A DNA stretch of 31,318 nt, taken from assembly GCF_044068515.1 (NCBI RefSeq), contig NZ_JBIPKI010000030.1:1-31318 (forward strand). Reading direction: 5' to 3'. The DNA comes from Desulfurivibrio sp044068515. GTDB taxonomy: Bacteria; Desulfobacterota; Desulfobulbia; Desulfobulbales; Desulfurivibrionaceae. The notes under the pieces are model-generated. The model ran no database searches, was not told the DNA's origin, and saw only the letters and a program-made list of their open reading frames with translations. Position numbers and translations under genes: made by a program. Positions 1 through 8,778 of the stretch are shown piece by piece. How positions within the stretch are numbered: position 1 is the stretch's first letter; the number at the start of each line of letters is the position of its first letter.

Positions 1-58
1 ATGCTTACCGGACCGGACCGTGACGGCCTCAGTCCCTCCCTCGCTGCGGGAGACGGGC

Positions 59-87
59 AAGATAGCCGAACCCCCCCGGAGAGTCAA
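59..87 (-). promoter_or_regulatory. Predicted sigma-70 promoter pointing off the left edge
   Basis: Read on the minus strand, a TTGACT hexamer (87-82) is separated by exactly 17 bases from TATCTT (64-59). That is a good -35/-10 pair, with transcription expected to start near position 52 and run leftward out of the window. The RNA between 52 and 1 contains a small CTCCC/GGGAG hairpin. The gene it serves is not in view. Confidence 0.5.
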
Positions 88-420
88 CAGGAAAATCGTT
101 ATAGGGACAAAAAGCCAAGACATAGATAAAAAAACCTGTTTACAGAGCTTTGCATCGCACTAAGCCTGAAAAGCGACCCAATAAACAATATTTTTAGCTG
201 GAAAGCATCCCGATCGCCCCTGTTTCGAGCGGAAAGTTGTTAAGGGTATTGGGAACGATCGCTACCCCAGGAGAGCCGCAACGGCGAGCAGGGGCTACTC
301 AGGCAGCGGCGGCAAGCGAAAAAGAAGCCCACAGTAATAAACCAGGGCCTTTTCGGCGGCGCTGATCACTTGCGAAGGCTGTTTGCAGGTGGGGCAAGGT
401 GGAAATCAGGTTGGATAATG
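88..420. other. Stretch without a recognisable gene
   Basis: Between the outward promoter and the tRNA-Glu terminator I find no open frame with a plausible start, ribosome site and family resemblance, and no RNA I can name. The base composition is lower in GC than in the neighbouring genes, as expected for a non-coding spacer. A short frame opening near 370 runs through the tRNA gene and is not credible. Confidence 0.5.
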
Positions 421-460
421 AAAAAGGGTTTACGGCTTAAATTCCGTAAACCCTTGTTTT
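421..460 (-). terminator. Rho-independent terminator of tRNA-Glu
   Basis: A near-perfect stem pairs GGGTTTACGG (426-435) with CCGTAAACCC (444-453) around an 8-base loop. It is flanked by A421-425, which gives a U-tract on the minus strand just after the tRNA. T456-462 would give a U-rich tail in the other direction, so it may work both ways. Confidence 0.8.
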
Positions 461-464
461 TTCA

Positions 465-540
465 TGGTGACCCCTACGGGACTCGAACCCGTGTTACCGG
501 CGTGAGAGGCCAGCGTCCTAGACCGCTAGACGAAGGGGCC
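465..540 (-). tRNA. tRNA-Glu (anticodon CTC)
   Basis: On the minus strand the 76-base gene folds as a cloverleaf. The acceptor GGCCCCT pairs with AGGGGTC (one G-U). The anticodon stem CTGGC/GCCGG encloses loop CTCTCAC, giving anticodon CTC for GAG codons. The T-arm carries GGTTCGAGTCC. The 3' CCA is encoded. It has its own promoter upstream (562-591) and terminator downstream, so it appears to be a single-gene transcription unit. Confidence 0.95.
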
Positions 541-561
541 GCAAGCAGAAAATGTGCGCTC

Positions 562-591
562 TATCTACTTGAAGGCAAGCACCATTGTCAA
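562..591 (-). promoter_or_regulatory. Predicted sigma-70 promoter of tRNA-Glu
   Basis: On the minus strand a perfect TTGACA (591-586) is followed after 18 bases by TAGATA (567-562). The tRNA 5' end is at 540, so the precursor would carry roughly 10-15 extra bases. Confidence 0.6.
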
Positions 592-681
592 GTGCTATAT
601 CGATCACCTTGAAATCGCTGCCGCCGGTGCTCTGCTACCAACCAGCGGCAGCGGCTGTCGCGGCGGTCCCGACCAGCCGGC

Positions 682-1263
682 TTATTGCGCCAGGAGCCGG
701 CCGGCTTCCCGGGCCCGGGCCAGCGCCTCTTGATTCCGATCGGCGTCGCCGCACTCCTCCAGGCCGCGAAACACCACCTCGCCGCCGTAGGCAAAGCCCA
801 TGGCCTCAAAAGCATACTTGGCGGTGAGTATCGCCCCATCAAAAACCTTGGGCCCCTTGGTGGCGGCCACGGCCAACAGCAACCCCCGCCGCCGCGGATC
901 AAGAAGCCAGCGACCCTCCTCGGCGGGCAGGCGCTGCCGGTTCCAAAGGGCCTGGGAACGATCCACCAGGGCCTTGGCCTGGGCGGTAATCCCGTAAAAA
1001 TAAATCGGCGAGGCCAGTACTACCCGATCGGCCATCACAATCTTTTCATAGAGTTCCTGCATGTCATCTTCCAGAATGCAGGCCCCGGTGGTATCGCAGG
1101 CGCCGCAACTTATACAGGGCTGGATGTCGAGATCGCAAATCCTGATCGGCTCAAACAGGCCGCCTGCTTTCTTCACCCCTTCCCCCAAGGCCGCCAGCAG
1201 GGTGGCAGTGTTGCCTCCCTGCCGGGGACTGCCGTTAAAGGCCAGAATTTTAATGGTAGCCAT
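682..1263 (-). CDS. Flavodoxin-type NAD(P)H-dependent reductase with Cys motif (iron-sulfur flavoprotein-like)
   Basis: Predicted cytoplasmic FMN-binding redox protein of about 193 residues. The N-terminus is a flavodoxin-like strand and phosphate loop, with GSPRQGGNT at residues 11-19. Residues 50-62 hold four cysteines in a C-x2-C-x2-C-x5-C pattern, as in the archaeal-type iron-sulfur flavoproteins that bind a cubane cluster. A YFYGITAQAK segment follows, typical of the NADPH-dependent FMN reductase family. I chose ATG at 1263 because GGAAGG lies 6 bases upstream. A GTG two codons earlier is in frame but sits too close to that site. It follows malQ by 18 bases on the same strand, so the two are probably cotranscribed, although no shared pathway is obvious. 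The physiological substrate cannot be read from sequence. Confidence 0.85.
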   Translation of the reverse strand: MATIKILAFNGSPRQGGNTATLLAALGEGVKKAGGLFEPIRICDLDIQPCISCGACDTTGACILEDDMQELYEKIVMADRVVLASPIYFYGITAQAKALVDRSQALWNRQRLPAEEGRWLLDPRRRGLLLAVAATKGPKVFDGAILTAKYAFEAMGFAYGGEVVFRGLEECGDADRNQEALARAREAGRLLAQ

Positions 1264-1281
1264 TTTCACCCTTCCTTAAAG

Positions 1282-2826
1282 TCACTGTGCGGACCGCTCT
1301 TCCCGGCGGACCCGGTTGTAGAATTCACATTCTGCCCGCAACTGCCGCCCCACTGCTTCATCGAGAAAACGGGGCGCCACTCGCCAGCGCCAGTTTCCCT
1401 GGGAGGTGCCGGGGACGTTCATCCGGCAATCGCTGCCAAACCCCAGCACATCCTGCAGGGGAATAATCACCAGATCCGCCACCGATGCCAGGGCGATGCG
1501 GATAAAATCCCAGTGAATCGGGTTGCCTTCCTGGCTGCGGGCGTAACGAAGCAAGCGTCGCTTGGCCTCGGGCCCGACCCTGGTGCTTAAATACCAGCCC
1601 ACCGCCGTGTCGTTATCGTGGGTGCCGGTATAAACCACGCAGTGCCGGTGGGGGTAGTTATGGGGCAGATAGCTGTTGGTTTCATCGGAATCGAAGGCAA
1701 ACTGCAGTACCTTCATCCCCGGAAACCCCAAGGCATCGCGCAGCTCCTCGACCGGGGGGGTAATCAATCCCAGATCCTCGGCGATTATCGGCAGTTGCCC
1801 CAGTTCCTCCTCCAGGCGGCGGAAAAACTCCAGGCCCGGGCCTTTGACCCACTTGCCCCTTACCGCATCGGGCTCGGCCGCGGGAATCCGCCAGTAGGCC
1901 TCAAAACCGCGGAAATGATCGATCCTGACCATATCAACCAGTTCAAGCTGGTGGGCCAAGCGCTGGCACCACCATTGGTAAAGCCGCGTCGGCTCTTGCT
2001 CCTGACCCTGCCGCCAGGCGAAGAGGGGGTTGCCCCAGCGCTGACCGGTGGCGCTGAAATAATCCGGCGGCACCCCGGCCACGTGGGTTGGTTGCATGGT
2101 TTTTTTGTCGAGTTGGAAACAGCTCGGCAAACTCCAGACATCGGCGCTGTCCGGCGCAACGTAAATGGGAATATCGCCGATCAGTTTCACATTTTGCCCC
2201 GCGGCGGCACGGCGCAGTTTCCGCCACTGCCGGGCAAAAATGAATTGGACGAATTTGTGGAAGTCAACCCGGGCCGCCAGCCGCCGGCCGGCGGCCCTCA
2301 GGGCGGCCGGCTGCCGGCGGGCCAGAGCCTTGGGCCAGTCATACCACGGCAGCCCCTTTTGCTCTTCATGCAGGGCCATAAAAACAGTATAATCATCAAG
2401 CCAGGAACTGCCGCTGGAGCGGACAAAAGCCTCGAATTCCGGTCGCAAATCATGGCCGGAAAAATTCCGGAACGCGGTGGCCAGAATCTCTTCCTTCCAG
2501 CTCGCCACCTCGGCAAAATCGACCAGGTACTCGGAAAATTGCGGGGAGCCATCGAGGAGCTGGCGGGAAATCAGCCCATCTTCAACCAGAAATTCGGGGC
2601 TGATCAGGAGATGATTGCCGGCAAAGGCGGAAAGTCCCATATAAGGAGAATTATCCAGGCCGGGACTGGTGGGCACCAGCGGCAGCATTTGCCAGTAGCC
2701 CTGGCCGGACGCCGCCAGATAATCGACAAAGGCATGGGCCGCCGGTCCCAGGTCTCCTATGCCGTATCGACTCGGCAAAGAAGTAATATGCAACAGAATC
2801 CCACTGCTCCGCTCAGTGAAAGTCAC
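1282..2826 (-). CDS. malQ: 4-alpha-glucanotransferase (amylomaltase, GH77)
   Basis: Transfers alpha-1,4-glucan segments between maltodextrins or to glucose, in cytoplasmic glycogen/maltodextrin metabolism. The 514-residue length is typical of the family. Family signatures are ordered as expected: the N-terminal GILLHITSLPS and NSPYMGLSAFAGN segments, the RIDHFRG nucleophile motif (Asp303), the IAEDLG acid/base motif (Glu350) and the GTHDNDT motif (Asp404). A late PLQDVLGFG and MNVPGT segment completes the family pattern. The start is GTG at 2826, preceded by a GGGGGGA ribosome site 6 bases away. It is divergent from the sigma factor gene and lies upstream of the flavodoxin-type gene in a likely two-gene operon. 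No glycogen synthase or phosphorylase gene is in the window. Confidence 0.95.
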   Translation of the reverse strand: MTFTERSSGILLHITSLPSRYGIGDLGPAAHAFVDYLAASGQGYWQMLPLVPTSPGLDNSPYMGLSAFAGNHLLISPEFLVEDGLISRQLLDGSPQFSEYLVDFAEVASWKEEILATAFRNFSGHDLRPEFEAFVRSSGSSWLDDYTVFMALHEEQKGLPWYDWPKALARRQPAALRAAGRRLAARVDFHKFVQFIFARQWRKLRRAAAGQNVKLIGDIPIYVAPDSADVWSLPSCFQLDKKTMQPTHVAGVPPDYFSATGQRWGNPLFAWRQGQEQEPTRLYQWWCQRLAHQLELVDMVRIDHFRGFEAYWRIPAAEPDAVRGKWVKGPGLEFFRRLEEELGQLPIIAEDLGLITPPVEELRDALGFPGMKVLQFAFDSDETNSYLPHNYPHRHCVVYTGTHDNDTAVGWYLSTRVGPEAKRRLLRYARSQEGNPIHWDFIRIALASVADLVIIPLQDVLGFGSDCRMNVPGTSQGNWRWRVAPRFLDEAVGRQLRAECEFYNRVRREERSAQ

Positions 2827-2995
2827 CGGCTGTCCCCCCTACGCAGGGCCAGGGAACCAATCCCCGACCAGAATAGTCTAAGGTAATATGAAGCGGAGCA
2901 TACCATCCCCCGGGCCGACAATCAAAGGCCAATCAGCCGCCGGATCTTTTTCGCCGGCCAAATCGCCGCCGAAATGTCAATTTTTTGTTTTTTTG

Positions 2996-3024
2996 TTGCC
3001 CAGGAATCATAAAGGGACTAGTAT
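2996..3024 (+). promoter_or_regulatory. Predicted sigma-70 promoter of the sigma factor gene
   Basis: TTGCCC (2996-3001), 17 bases, then TAGTAT (3019-3024) match 4 of 6 bases at each element with ideal spacing. A start near 3031 leaves a leader of about 65 bases to the GTG at 3096. This argues against the longer reading frame that opens upstream. Confidence 0.45.
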
Positions 3025-3095
3025 ATGGTGTTCTACGCATTTGCGCACAAAAATTGAAAAACCCTTTCACCCATCCAGCTCGGGAGCTCACACAC

Positions 3096-4433
3096 GTGTC
3101 CGCCAACATTAAATCCAGGTTGCTCGAAGCCGGCAAGGACGATGGCTGCATCACCCTTTCCTTCCTCAACGACCTGATCCCCGACGACAAAGATCCGGAC
3201 GCCATTGACGGGATCTTTGACTTCCTGCAGGAAAACAATATAGAGGTGATCACCCACGACAAGAGCGGGGGCAAGAAGAACCTCGACGGCAAATCCCTCG
3301 ACGACAAGGACCGGGATGACGGCTCGGATATCGACGATGAGGGGCCCCTGGCCGCCAAGATTGCCGGCCGCGACGATCTGGCCGAGCCGGAGGAAACCAC
3401 CACCACCTATTTGCGGGAAATGGGCCAGTTCGACCTGCTGACCCCGGAGGAAGAGGAAAAGTATTCCAAAACCATCCGCGAGGGCTTTAATGCCATTGTC
3501 AGCGCCATTCGCAAGGACCGCTCCGGCGTGACCGAGATGAAGCAGCTGGCCGAACGGATCGACCTTTGGGAAAAACGTGACCCCACCCTGAAGCCCAAGA
3601 AGCAGCACCTTAATCACATGGTGCGCTCCATGGTCAAGGTCTGCGAGTTGTACCCGGAGAAGAAACGGCTCCGCCAGTGCTACTGCCGGATCGAGCTTTA
3701 CGCGCGATCCATCGAGGTTGCCAAGGACGCGATGATCAAGGCCAACCTGCGCCTGGTGGTCAGCATCGCCAAGCGTTACATGCACCAGGGCCTGACCTTG
3801 GCCGACCTGATCCAGGAAGGCAACCTGGGCCTGATGCGGGCGGTTTTCCGCTTCGACTACACCAAGGGCAACAAGTTCAGCACCTATGCCAGCTGGTGGA
3901 TTCGCCAAGCCATCACCCGGGCGATTCTCGACAAAACCCGGACCATTCGCCTGCCGGTGCATTTTCTTGAACTGCGCAGCCAGTTTTTCAAAGCGTTTTA
4001 CTCCTTGCTCAAAGAGCTCGGCCGGGAACCGACCCCGACGGAGATTTCCGAGAAAACCGGGTTGGCGATGGAAAAAATCCTCGCCATTTTCGAGGCTTCC
4101 CGTGAACCAATCTCCCTGGAAACTCCGGTGGGCGACGATGATTCCACCCTGGGCGATTTCCTGGAAAACCAGGAGTCGGTTTCCCCCTATGAAGCCGTTA
4201 AAGGCAACCAGTTGGCTGAACGAGTCACCAGCATCCTTTCGACCCTGAGCCCGCGGGAAGAAAAAATCATCCGTCTGCGTTTCGGGATCGGCGAAGACGC
4301 CGAGTACACCCTCGAGGAAATCGGCAAGCGCTTCAATGTTTCCCGGGAGCGCATCCGCCAGATCGAAAAAAAGGCCCTCAACCGCCTCCGTCACTCCAGC
4401 CGCCGGGAAAAACTGAAGAATTTTCTCGATTAA
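3096..4433 (+). CDS. RpoD-family sigma-70 factor, short form
   Basis: RNA polymerase sigma subunit of 445 residues with all primary-sigma regions: 1.1 (about 3-52), an acidic Asp/Lys-rich linker (60-85), 1.2 (99-131), 2 (205-289, with the KFSTYASWWIRQAITRAI core), 3 (293-360, including EPISLETPVG and DDDSTLGDFLE) and 4 (373-438, helix-turn-helix EIGKRFNVSRERIRQIEKKA). The GTG start at 3096 follows GGGAG by 9 bases and lies just before region 1.1. The frame stays open upstream to a TTG at 2985, but that part has no sigma homology. The non-conserved segment between 1.2 and 2 is much shorter than in the roughly 600-residue proteobacterial RpoD. The end of region 2.4 into 3.0 (DKTRTIRLPVHFLELRSQ) departs from the usual primary-sigma sequence. 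No dnaG neighbour is present, so it may be a second RpoD-like factor rather than the housekeeping one. Confidence 0.9.
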   Translation: MSANIKSRLLEAGKDDGCITLSFLNDLIPDDKDPDAIDGIFDFLQENNIEVITHDKSGGKKNLDGKSLDDKDRDDGSDIDDEGPLAAKIAGRDDLAEPEETTTTYLREMGQFDLLTPEEEEKYSKTIREGFNAIVSAIRKDRSGVTEMKQLAERIDLWEKRDPTLKPKKQHLNHMVRSMVKVCELYPEKKRLRQCYCRIELYARSIEVAKDAMIKANLRLVVSIAKRYMHQGLTLADLIQEGNLGLMRAVFRFDYTKGNKFSTYASWWIRQAITRAILDKTRTIRLPVHFLELRSQFFKAFYSLLKELGREPTPTEISEKTGLAMEKILAIFEASREPISLETPVGDDDSTLGDFLENQESVSPYEAVKGNQLAERVTSILSTLSPREEKIIRLRFGIGEDAEYTLEEIGKRFNVSRERIRQIEKKALNRLRHSSRREKLKNFLD

Positions 4434-4507
4434 CGCCTAAGCCGGTCTTGACCGGACGGACGCTCGCGGCCGGAGCTGCTTGCAGCCAACAGGAATAATT
4501 CTTTTCG

Positions 4508-7309
4508 GTGCAATTATCTGGTACAAGGACAAAGGACAGCGGGACTGACCCCCGGTTGCCCCAGCCCCTGGCCGGCCGTTTCCTTCCCCTGAGCCTGGCC
4601 CTGGCGACGGGTATCGCCATTGCCCCCCACTTGCAGGTTTCAGCCCAAGCCACGGCCATGCTCCTGGTGACGGCGGCCCTGGCTGCCCTTTGGCTGCTCC
4701 TGCGGCAAGGCAACAGCAACCGGACCGGACCAGTTGCTCGGCCCTGGAATCTGCTGCCCTGGCGGTTCCTGCCGGCCCCGATCAACCTGGCCGCTTGGCT
4801 GCTGCTGCCCATCTTCATCCTGGCCGGCCATCAACTGGTTGCCTCCCACCATGCCCCCCCCAGTTCCCCGGATCATGTCCAAAACCTTCTGCTGGCCAAC
4901 GAACCGGGATATAAAGCCGCCGGGACTGTAGAGCCTTTGCCCCCGCGCCCCGACCTCTCCCCGGCTGAACAGCCAACCCCGCTGCCATCATCCAACCCGC
5001 AAGGAGCAGATTTCCCCGCCGACTCTGGCCAAACCAGCCTAACCGATACTAGCCTCCGGCAGGGTCCGGGGTTGCTGCAGGAACACCACGACGTTGTCCT
5101 GGTGGGAATTTTAGCCGAAATGCCCCGCCGGAGTGGAGCCCGCACCCGGCTTATCCTGGAGGTGGAGGAACTCAGGCTCCCGGCGGGCAACAGCCTGGCC
5201 CGAGGACTGGTCCAGCTGACAGTCAACGGGGGCTTGACGGAGGATATCAGGCCGGGGGAACGCCTGATGGTCAGGACGCGCCTGGGACCAGTACGTTCTT
5301 TTGCCGTTCCCGGGGCTTTTGACTACCAAAAGTTTCTCGCCCACCGGGGCATCTGGCTCAGCGGTTGGGTTGCCGACCCGATCCAGATCATCAAAGTCAG
5401 GACCGATAAAACCGGTTTTTCCGGTTTTCAGCTGCGCTACCTGCCCGAGCGTCTGCGGACCGGGGCCGATGCCCTGCTGGAGCAACACCTGACCGGCCAC
5501 CAAGCTTTACCAGTCCTCAAGGCTCTGCTCATCGGCGATAGAGGCGGCATCGCTCCGGCCACCCTGGAAATTTTCAAGGCCGGCGGGGCCATGCACCTGT
5601 TGGCAATTTCCGGCATGCATCTTGGGCTTATCGCCCTGATGAGCATAGCCGCGGCTGAATGGCTGCTCAAGCGCTCACCCCGGCTGCTCCTGGCCCTGCA
5701 CGTCCGCAAAGCGGCCTTGCTGCTGGCCCTGCTGCCCATTATGGCCTACGCCCTGATCACCGGTTTGCAGCCCCCCGCGATGAGAGCCCTGATCATGATC
5801 CTGGTCTTCATCGGCGCCGTACTCTGTAATCGACAATGGTGCAGCCTCAACAACCTGGGGCTGGCGGCTTTGATCATCCTGGTTATGGACCCGCCGGCCC
5901 TGTTCGGCGCTTCTTTTCAGCTTTCCTTTGCCGCCACCGCCGGCATCCTCATGCTGGCCCCTCGTCTGCAGGACCGGTACCGGGACACCCAGGGGATCGG
6001 GCGCAAAATAATGTTCTGGATCCTGGCCAGTCTGCTGGTTTCCACGGTGGCCACCCTGGTCACCGCTCCGCTGGCGATGCACCATTTCCACCGGGTTGCC
6101 CTGCTCAGCCCTATCACCACCCTGCTGGCCACCCCGCTGATTTTTTTCTGGACCATGCCGCTGGCTCTGACCGGCCTGGCCCTGGCGGCCCTGGGGCTGC
6201 CCGGCATGATCACCATGGCCGGGCTGCTGCTGACCGCCGCCACCTGGGGCCTGGACGCCACCGTCGCCATCACCGCCAAGCTGGCCGCCCTGCCTTTCAG
6301 TTTTTTCTACCTGGCTCCCCCGAGCGGACTGGAATTTCTTGCCTGGCTTGGCTTGTTCGGCGCCCTGGCCCTCCACCGCCGACACCGAGCTTTCCTGTTC
6401 GCCGCCCCGGCCATGGCCCTGCTGCTGTTGCTGCTGCCCCTCCACGAACAATGGCAGCGCCAGCGGGAACCAAACAGCCGGATCAGTTTCATCGAAGTGG
6501 GCCACGGCGCCGCCACCGTGGTGGAGATGCCCGGCAACCGCACTGTCCTGGTGGACGGCGGCGGGCCGGCCACCCTCAGTACCGACGTGGGGGAACAATT
6601 AATCGCTCCTTTTCTTCGCCAACGGCGAATCAGGCGCCTGGAAGCCGTGGTGATCAGCCATCCCCACGCCGACCATTACAACGGCATGCCCTTTCTCCTG
6701 CGCAACTTCCGCCCGCGAACCCTGTGGATCAACGGGCATAGCGGCAACGCCGCTGATTACGACAAGCTGCTGGAGCTGGCTTATGACTTGGACATCGAGA
6801 TAAAGGTGCCGGAGGCGGGAGAGCTATTGCTGCCGGCTGAAGCCACTCCCAGCCGGGTCAAGCTGAAAAACCGGGCGGATTTTCACTTGCGGGACCTGGC
6901 CGAGTTCAACCCGCCCCTGGCGGATCCGCTCAATGACCAGAGCCTGGTCATCAGCTATCGGCATGATGATATTGCTGTGCTGCTGCCGGGGGATATCGGC
7001 GTGGGCCAGGAACGCCGCCTGGTGGCCGACCAGGGTTCCCACCTGAGTCACCAGGTACTGGCGGCATCCCACCACGGCCGCTGGACTTCGATGGCTCCCG
7101 AATTCGTCGCCGCCGTAAATCCCGACTACCTGGTGGTTTCAGACAATGAGCACCGGGTCGATAACCAGCGGATCAAAAGCTGGCAGCAGCTCGGCATAGA
7201 GGTGCTCACCAGCGGCCGGCACGGCACCATCAGTTGCACCACCGACGGCCGCCACCTGGAATGCCGGGGGCAGAGAACAGGTGGGAAATCAAAGGTTTTA
7301 GGCTGGTGA
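4508..7309 (+). CDS. comEC: DNA internalisation channel ComEC/Rec2
   Basis: Inner-membrane channel for single-stranded DNA uptake in natural transformation, 933 residues. Order: two N-terminal membrane segments (about 24-65 and 95-110), a soluble OB-like region (about 195-295), the polytopic Competence domain (about 330-650, with the LLAISGMHLG motif at 364-373 and repeated hydrophobic helices), and a C-terminal metallo-beta-lactamase fold (about 655-920). The latter has HPHADH at 718-723, GD at 828-829 and ASHHG at 853-857, so the metal ligands look intact. A Pro/Ser-rich stretch at about 125-195 separates the first membrane part from the OB region and looks like an inserted linker. The GTG start has only a weak AGGA site 13 bases upstream, so the first few residues are uncertain. 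It lies 74 bases after the sigma factor gene on the same strand. Confidence 0.93.
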   Translation: MQLSGTRTKDSGTDPRLPQPLAGRFLPLSLALATGIAIAPHLQVSAQATAMLLVTAALAALWLLLRQGNSNRTGPVARPWNLLPWRFLPAPINLAAWLLLPIFILAGHQLVASHHAPPSSPDHVQNLLLANEPGYKAAGTVEPLPPRPDLSPAEQPTPLPSSNPQGADFPADSGQTSLTDTSLRQGPGLLQEHHDVVLVGILAEMPRRSGARTRLILEVEELRLPAGNSLARGLVQLTVNGGLTEDIRPGERLMVRTRLGPVRSFAVPGAFDYQKFLAHRGIWLSGWVADPIQIIKVRTDKTGFSGFQLRYLPERLRTGADALLEQHLTGHQALPVLKALLIGDRGGIAPATLEIFKAGGAMHLLAISGMHLGLIALMSIAAAEWLLKRSPRLLLALHVRKAALLLALLPIMAYALITGLQPPAMRALIMILVFIGAVLCNRQWCSLNNLGLAALIILVMDPPALFGASFQLSFAATAGILMLAPRLQDRYRDTQGIGRKIMFWILASLLVSTVATLVTAPLAMHHFHRVALLSPITTLLATPLIFFWTMPLALTGLALAALGLPGMITMAGLLLTAATWGLDATVAITAKLAALPFSFFYLAPPSGLEFLAWLGLFGALALHRRHRAFLFAAPAMALLLLLLPLHEQWQRQREPNSRISFIEVGHGAATVVEMPGNRTVLVDGGGPATLSTDVGEQLIAPFLRQRRIRRLEAVVISHPHADHYNGMPFLLRNFRPRTLWINGHSGNAADYDKLLELAYDLDIEIKVPEAGELLLPAEATPSRVKLKNRADFHLRDLAEFNPPLADPLNDQSLVISYRHDDIAVLLPGDIGVGQERRLVADQGSHLSHQVLAASHHGRWTSMAPEFVAAVNPDYLVVSDNEHRVDNQRIKSWQQLGIEVLTSGRHGTISCTTDGRHLECRGQRTGGKSKVLGW

Positions 7310-7433
7310 ACAGATGCTCAGAAAAAAGCTTTTAAACCATATTGTCCGGCAACCACTAAACCATGGATCGCGGAACAAGCCCATTCTACGAAAAAGCTTT
7401 TTGCCCACGGACCTCTGTCTTCTGCCCTCTGCC

Positions 7434-8516
7434 TCAGGCATCGGTAAAATCGACGGGCGGCTTTTTAAGGTGGGAGATGAACTTGCTCTTGTCGATTGAA
7501 TTGATATAGGCGTCTTCCCCGGAAATCCACCCCTTGTTGAGCAACTCGGCAATGGCGTCATCCAGGGTCTGCATGCCGTATTTCTTGCCGGTCTGCATGG
7601 AGGAAGGAATCTGGTAGGTCTTGCCTTCCCGGATCAGATTGCGCACCGCCGGGGTGCAGATCAGGATTTCCAGGGCGGCGCAGCGCCCCTTTTTGTCAAT
7701 CCGCTTGAACAAGGTCTGGGAAACCACCGCCTTCAGGGCATCGGCCAGGGTGGAACGGACCTGGGCCTGTTGGCTGGCCGGGAAAATTTCGATGATCCGG
7801 TCGACCGTCTTGTTGGCGTTCAGGGTATGCAGGGTGCCGAAAACCAAGTGGCCGGTCATCGCCGCCTCCATGGCCAGGGCGATGGTCTCCAGGTCGCGCA
7901 TTTCCCCCACCAGGATAATATCCGGATCCTCGCGCAGGGCCCCCCGCAGGGCGGAGGAAAAGCTCTTGGTATGCAGCCCGACCTCGCGATGATTGATAAT
8001 GCAATTGCTGCTCTTGTGAACGAATTCGATGGGATCCTCGATGGTCAGGATATGGTCCTTGCGGTTTTTGTTGGCCTGATCGATGATCGCCGCCAGGGTG
8101 GTGGACTTGCCGCTGCCGGTGGGCCCGGTAACCAGGACCATCCCCTTGGGCAGCATGGCCAGGCGGGATACCACCCCGGGCAAACCCAGTTGCTCGCAGG
8201 AGAGAATATCGCTGGGAATTTCCCGGAAAACCGAGCCGATCCCGTATTTCTGCATGAAGAGGTTGCCCCGGTAGCGGGCCAGTCCGGGGATTTCATAACC
8301 GAAATCGACATCTCCGGTCTCTTCAAAAATCTTGATTTTCTCCTCAGAAACGATTTCGTAAAGCATGGCCTTAAGAGTATCGTTTTCGAGGACGTTATAT
8401 TTGACCTTCTCCATGTCGCCGCGAATCCGCAGAATCGGCTGCTGACCGGACACCATGTGAAGATCCGAAGCTCCCTGTTCATTCATCAGTTTGAAAAAGG
8501 CATCGATCTGGGCCAT
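7434..8516 (-). CDS. pilT: Twitching motility retraction ATPase PilT
   Basis: Hexameric cytoplasmic ATPase that depolymerises type IV pili, 360 residues, full length. An N-terminal PAS-like region (1-100) includes the SDLHMVSGQQP segment. The RecA-like domain has Walker A GPTGSGKST at 131-139, an Asp box TIEDPIEF (158-165), Walker B IILVGEMRD with Glu205 and a His box TGHLVFGTLHT (221-231). AVRNLIRE (290-297) is the C-terminal motif tied to retraction in PilT. ATG at 8516 follows AAAGGA by 11 bases. It is convergent with comEC. No pilB, pilC or pilin gene is nearby, so it sits apart from any pilus assembly cluster. PilU-like function cannot be excluded, but the AVRNLIRE motif favours PilT. 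Confidence 0.93.
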   Translation of the reverse strand: MAQIDAFFKLMNEQGASDLHMVSGQQPILRIRGDMEKVKYNVLENDTLKAMLYEIVSEEKIKIFEETGDVDFGYEIPGLARYRGNLFMQKYGIGSVFREIPSDILSCEQLGLPGVVSRLAMLPKGMVLVTGPTGSGKSTTLAAIIDQANKNRKDHILTIEDPIEFVHKSSNCIINHREVGLHTKSFSSALRGALREDPDIILVGEMRDLETIALAMEAAMTGHLVFGTLHTLNANKTVDRIIEIFPASQQAQVRSTLADALKAVVSQTLFKRIDKKGRCAALEILICTPAVRNLIREGKTYQIPSSMQTGKKYGMQTLDDAIAELLNKGWISGEDAYINSIDKSKFISHLKKPPVDFTDA

Positions 8517-8778
8517 AACAAAGAGAATCCTTTCAGGTTAAATTTAAACCTCGTTATGGTACAATCGTTCGGGAAACGATGCGGCAAGCCCGGATTCGGA
8601 CCGGCCATAAGCCGGACCCGCGCCGGGGTCGCCTTAGCCTGATTGACCAGGATTTCGACGAGCAATCAAGGTCCTGGAAGGGACCCGAATCTCTAACAAG
8701 GTGTTGAATGTTCACCTCCGCCACAATATCACAAAATATCGTGATCCCGGCAAGACAAATAACGGAATTTTTTTGTTG

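Noticed and set aside
1618..2886. Long plus-strand open frame (over 400 codons) opposite malQ
   Set aside because: It mirrors malQ, which has clear GH77 catalytic motifs. The antisense product has no recognisable motif and is explained by high GC content.
3033..4394. Long minus-strand open frame opposite the sigma factor gene
   Set aside because: The plus strand encodes all sigma-70 regions; the antisense product is low-complexity and has no ribosome site.
4442..4455. CCGGTC/GACCGG hairpin after the sigma factor gene as a terminator
   Set aside because: The loop is only two bases and no T-run follows.
7330..7410. Two AAAAAGCTTTTT-like copies between comEC and pilT as a terminator
   Set aside because: The arms are AT-only and no GC stem with a T-run forms; this is a weak direct or inverted repeat at most.
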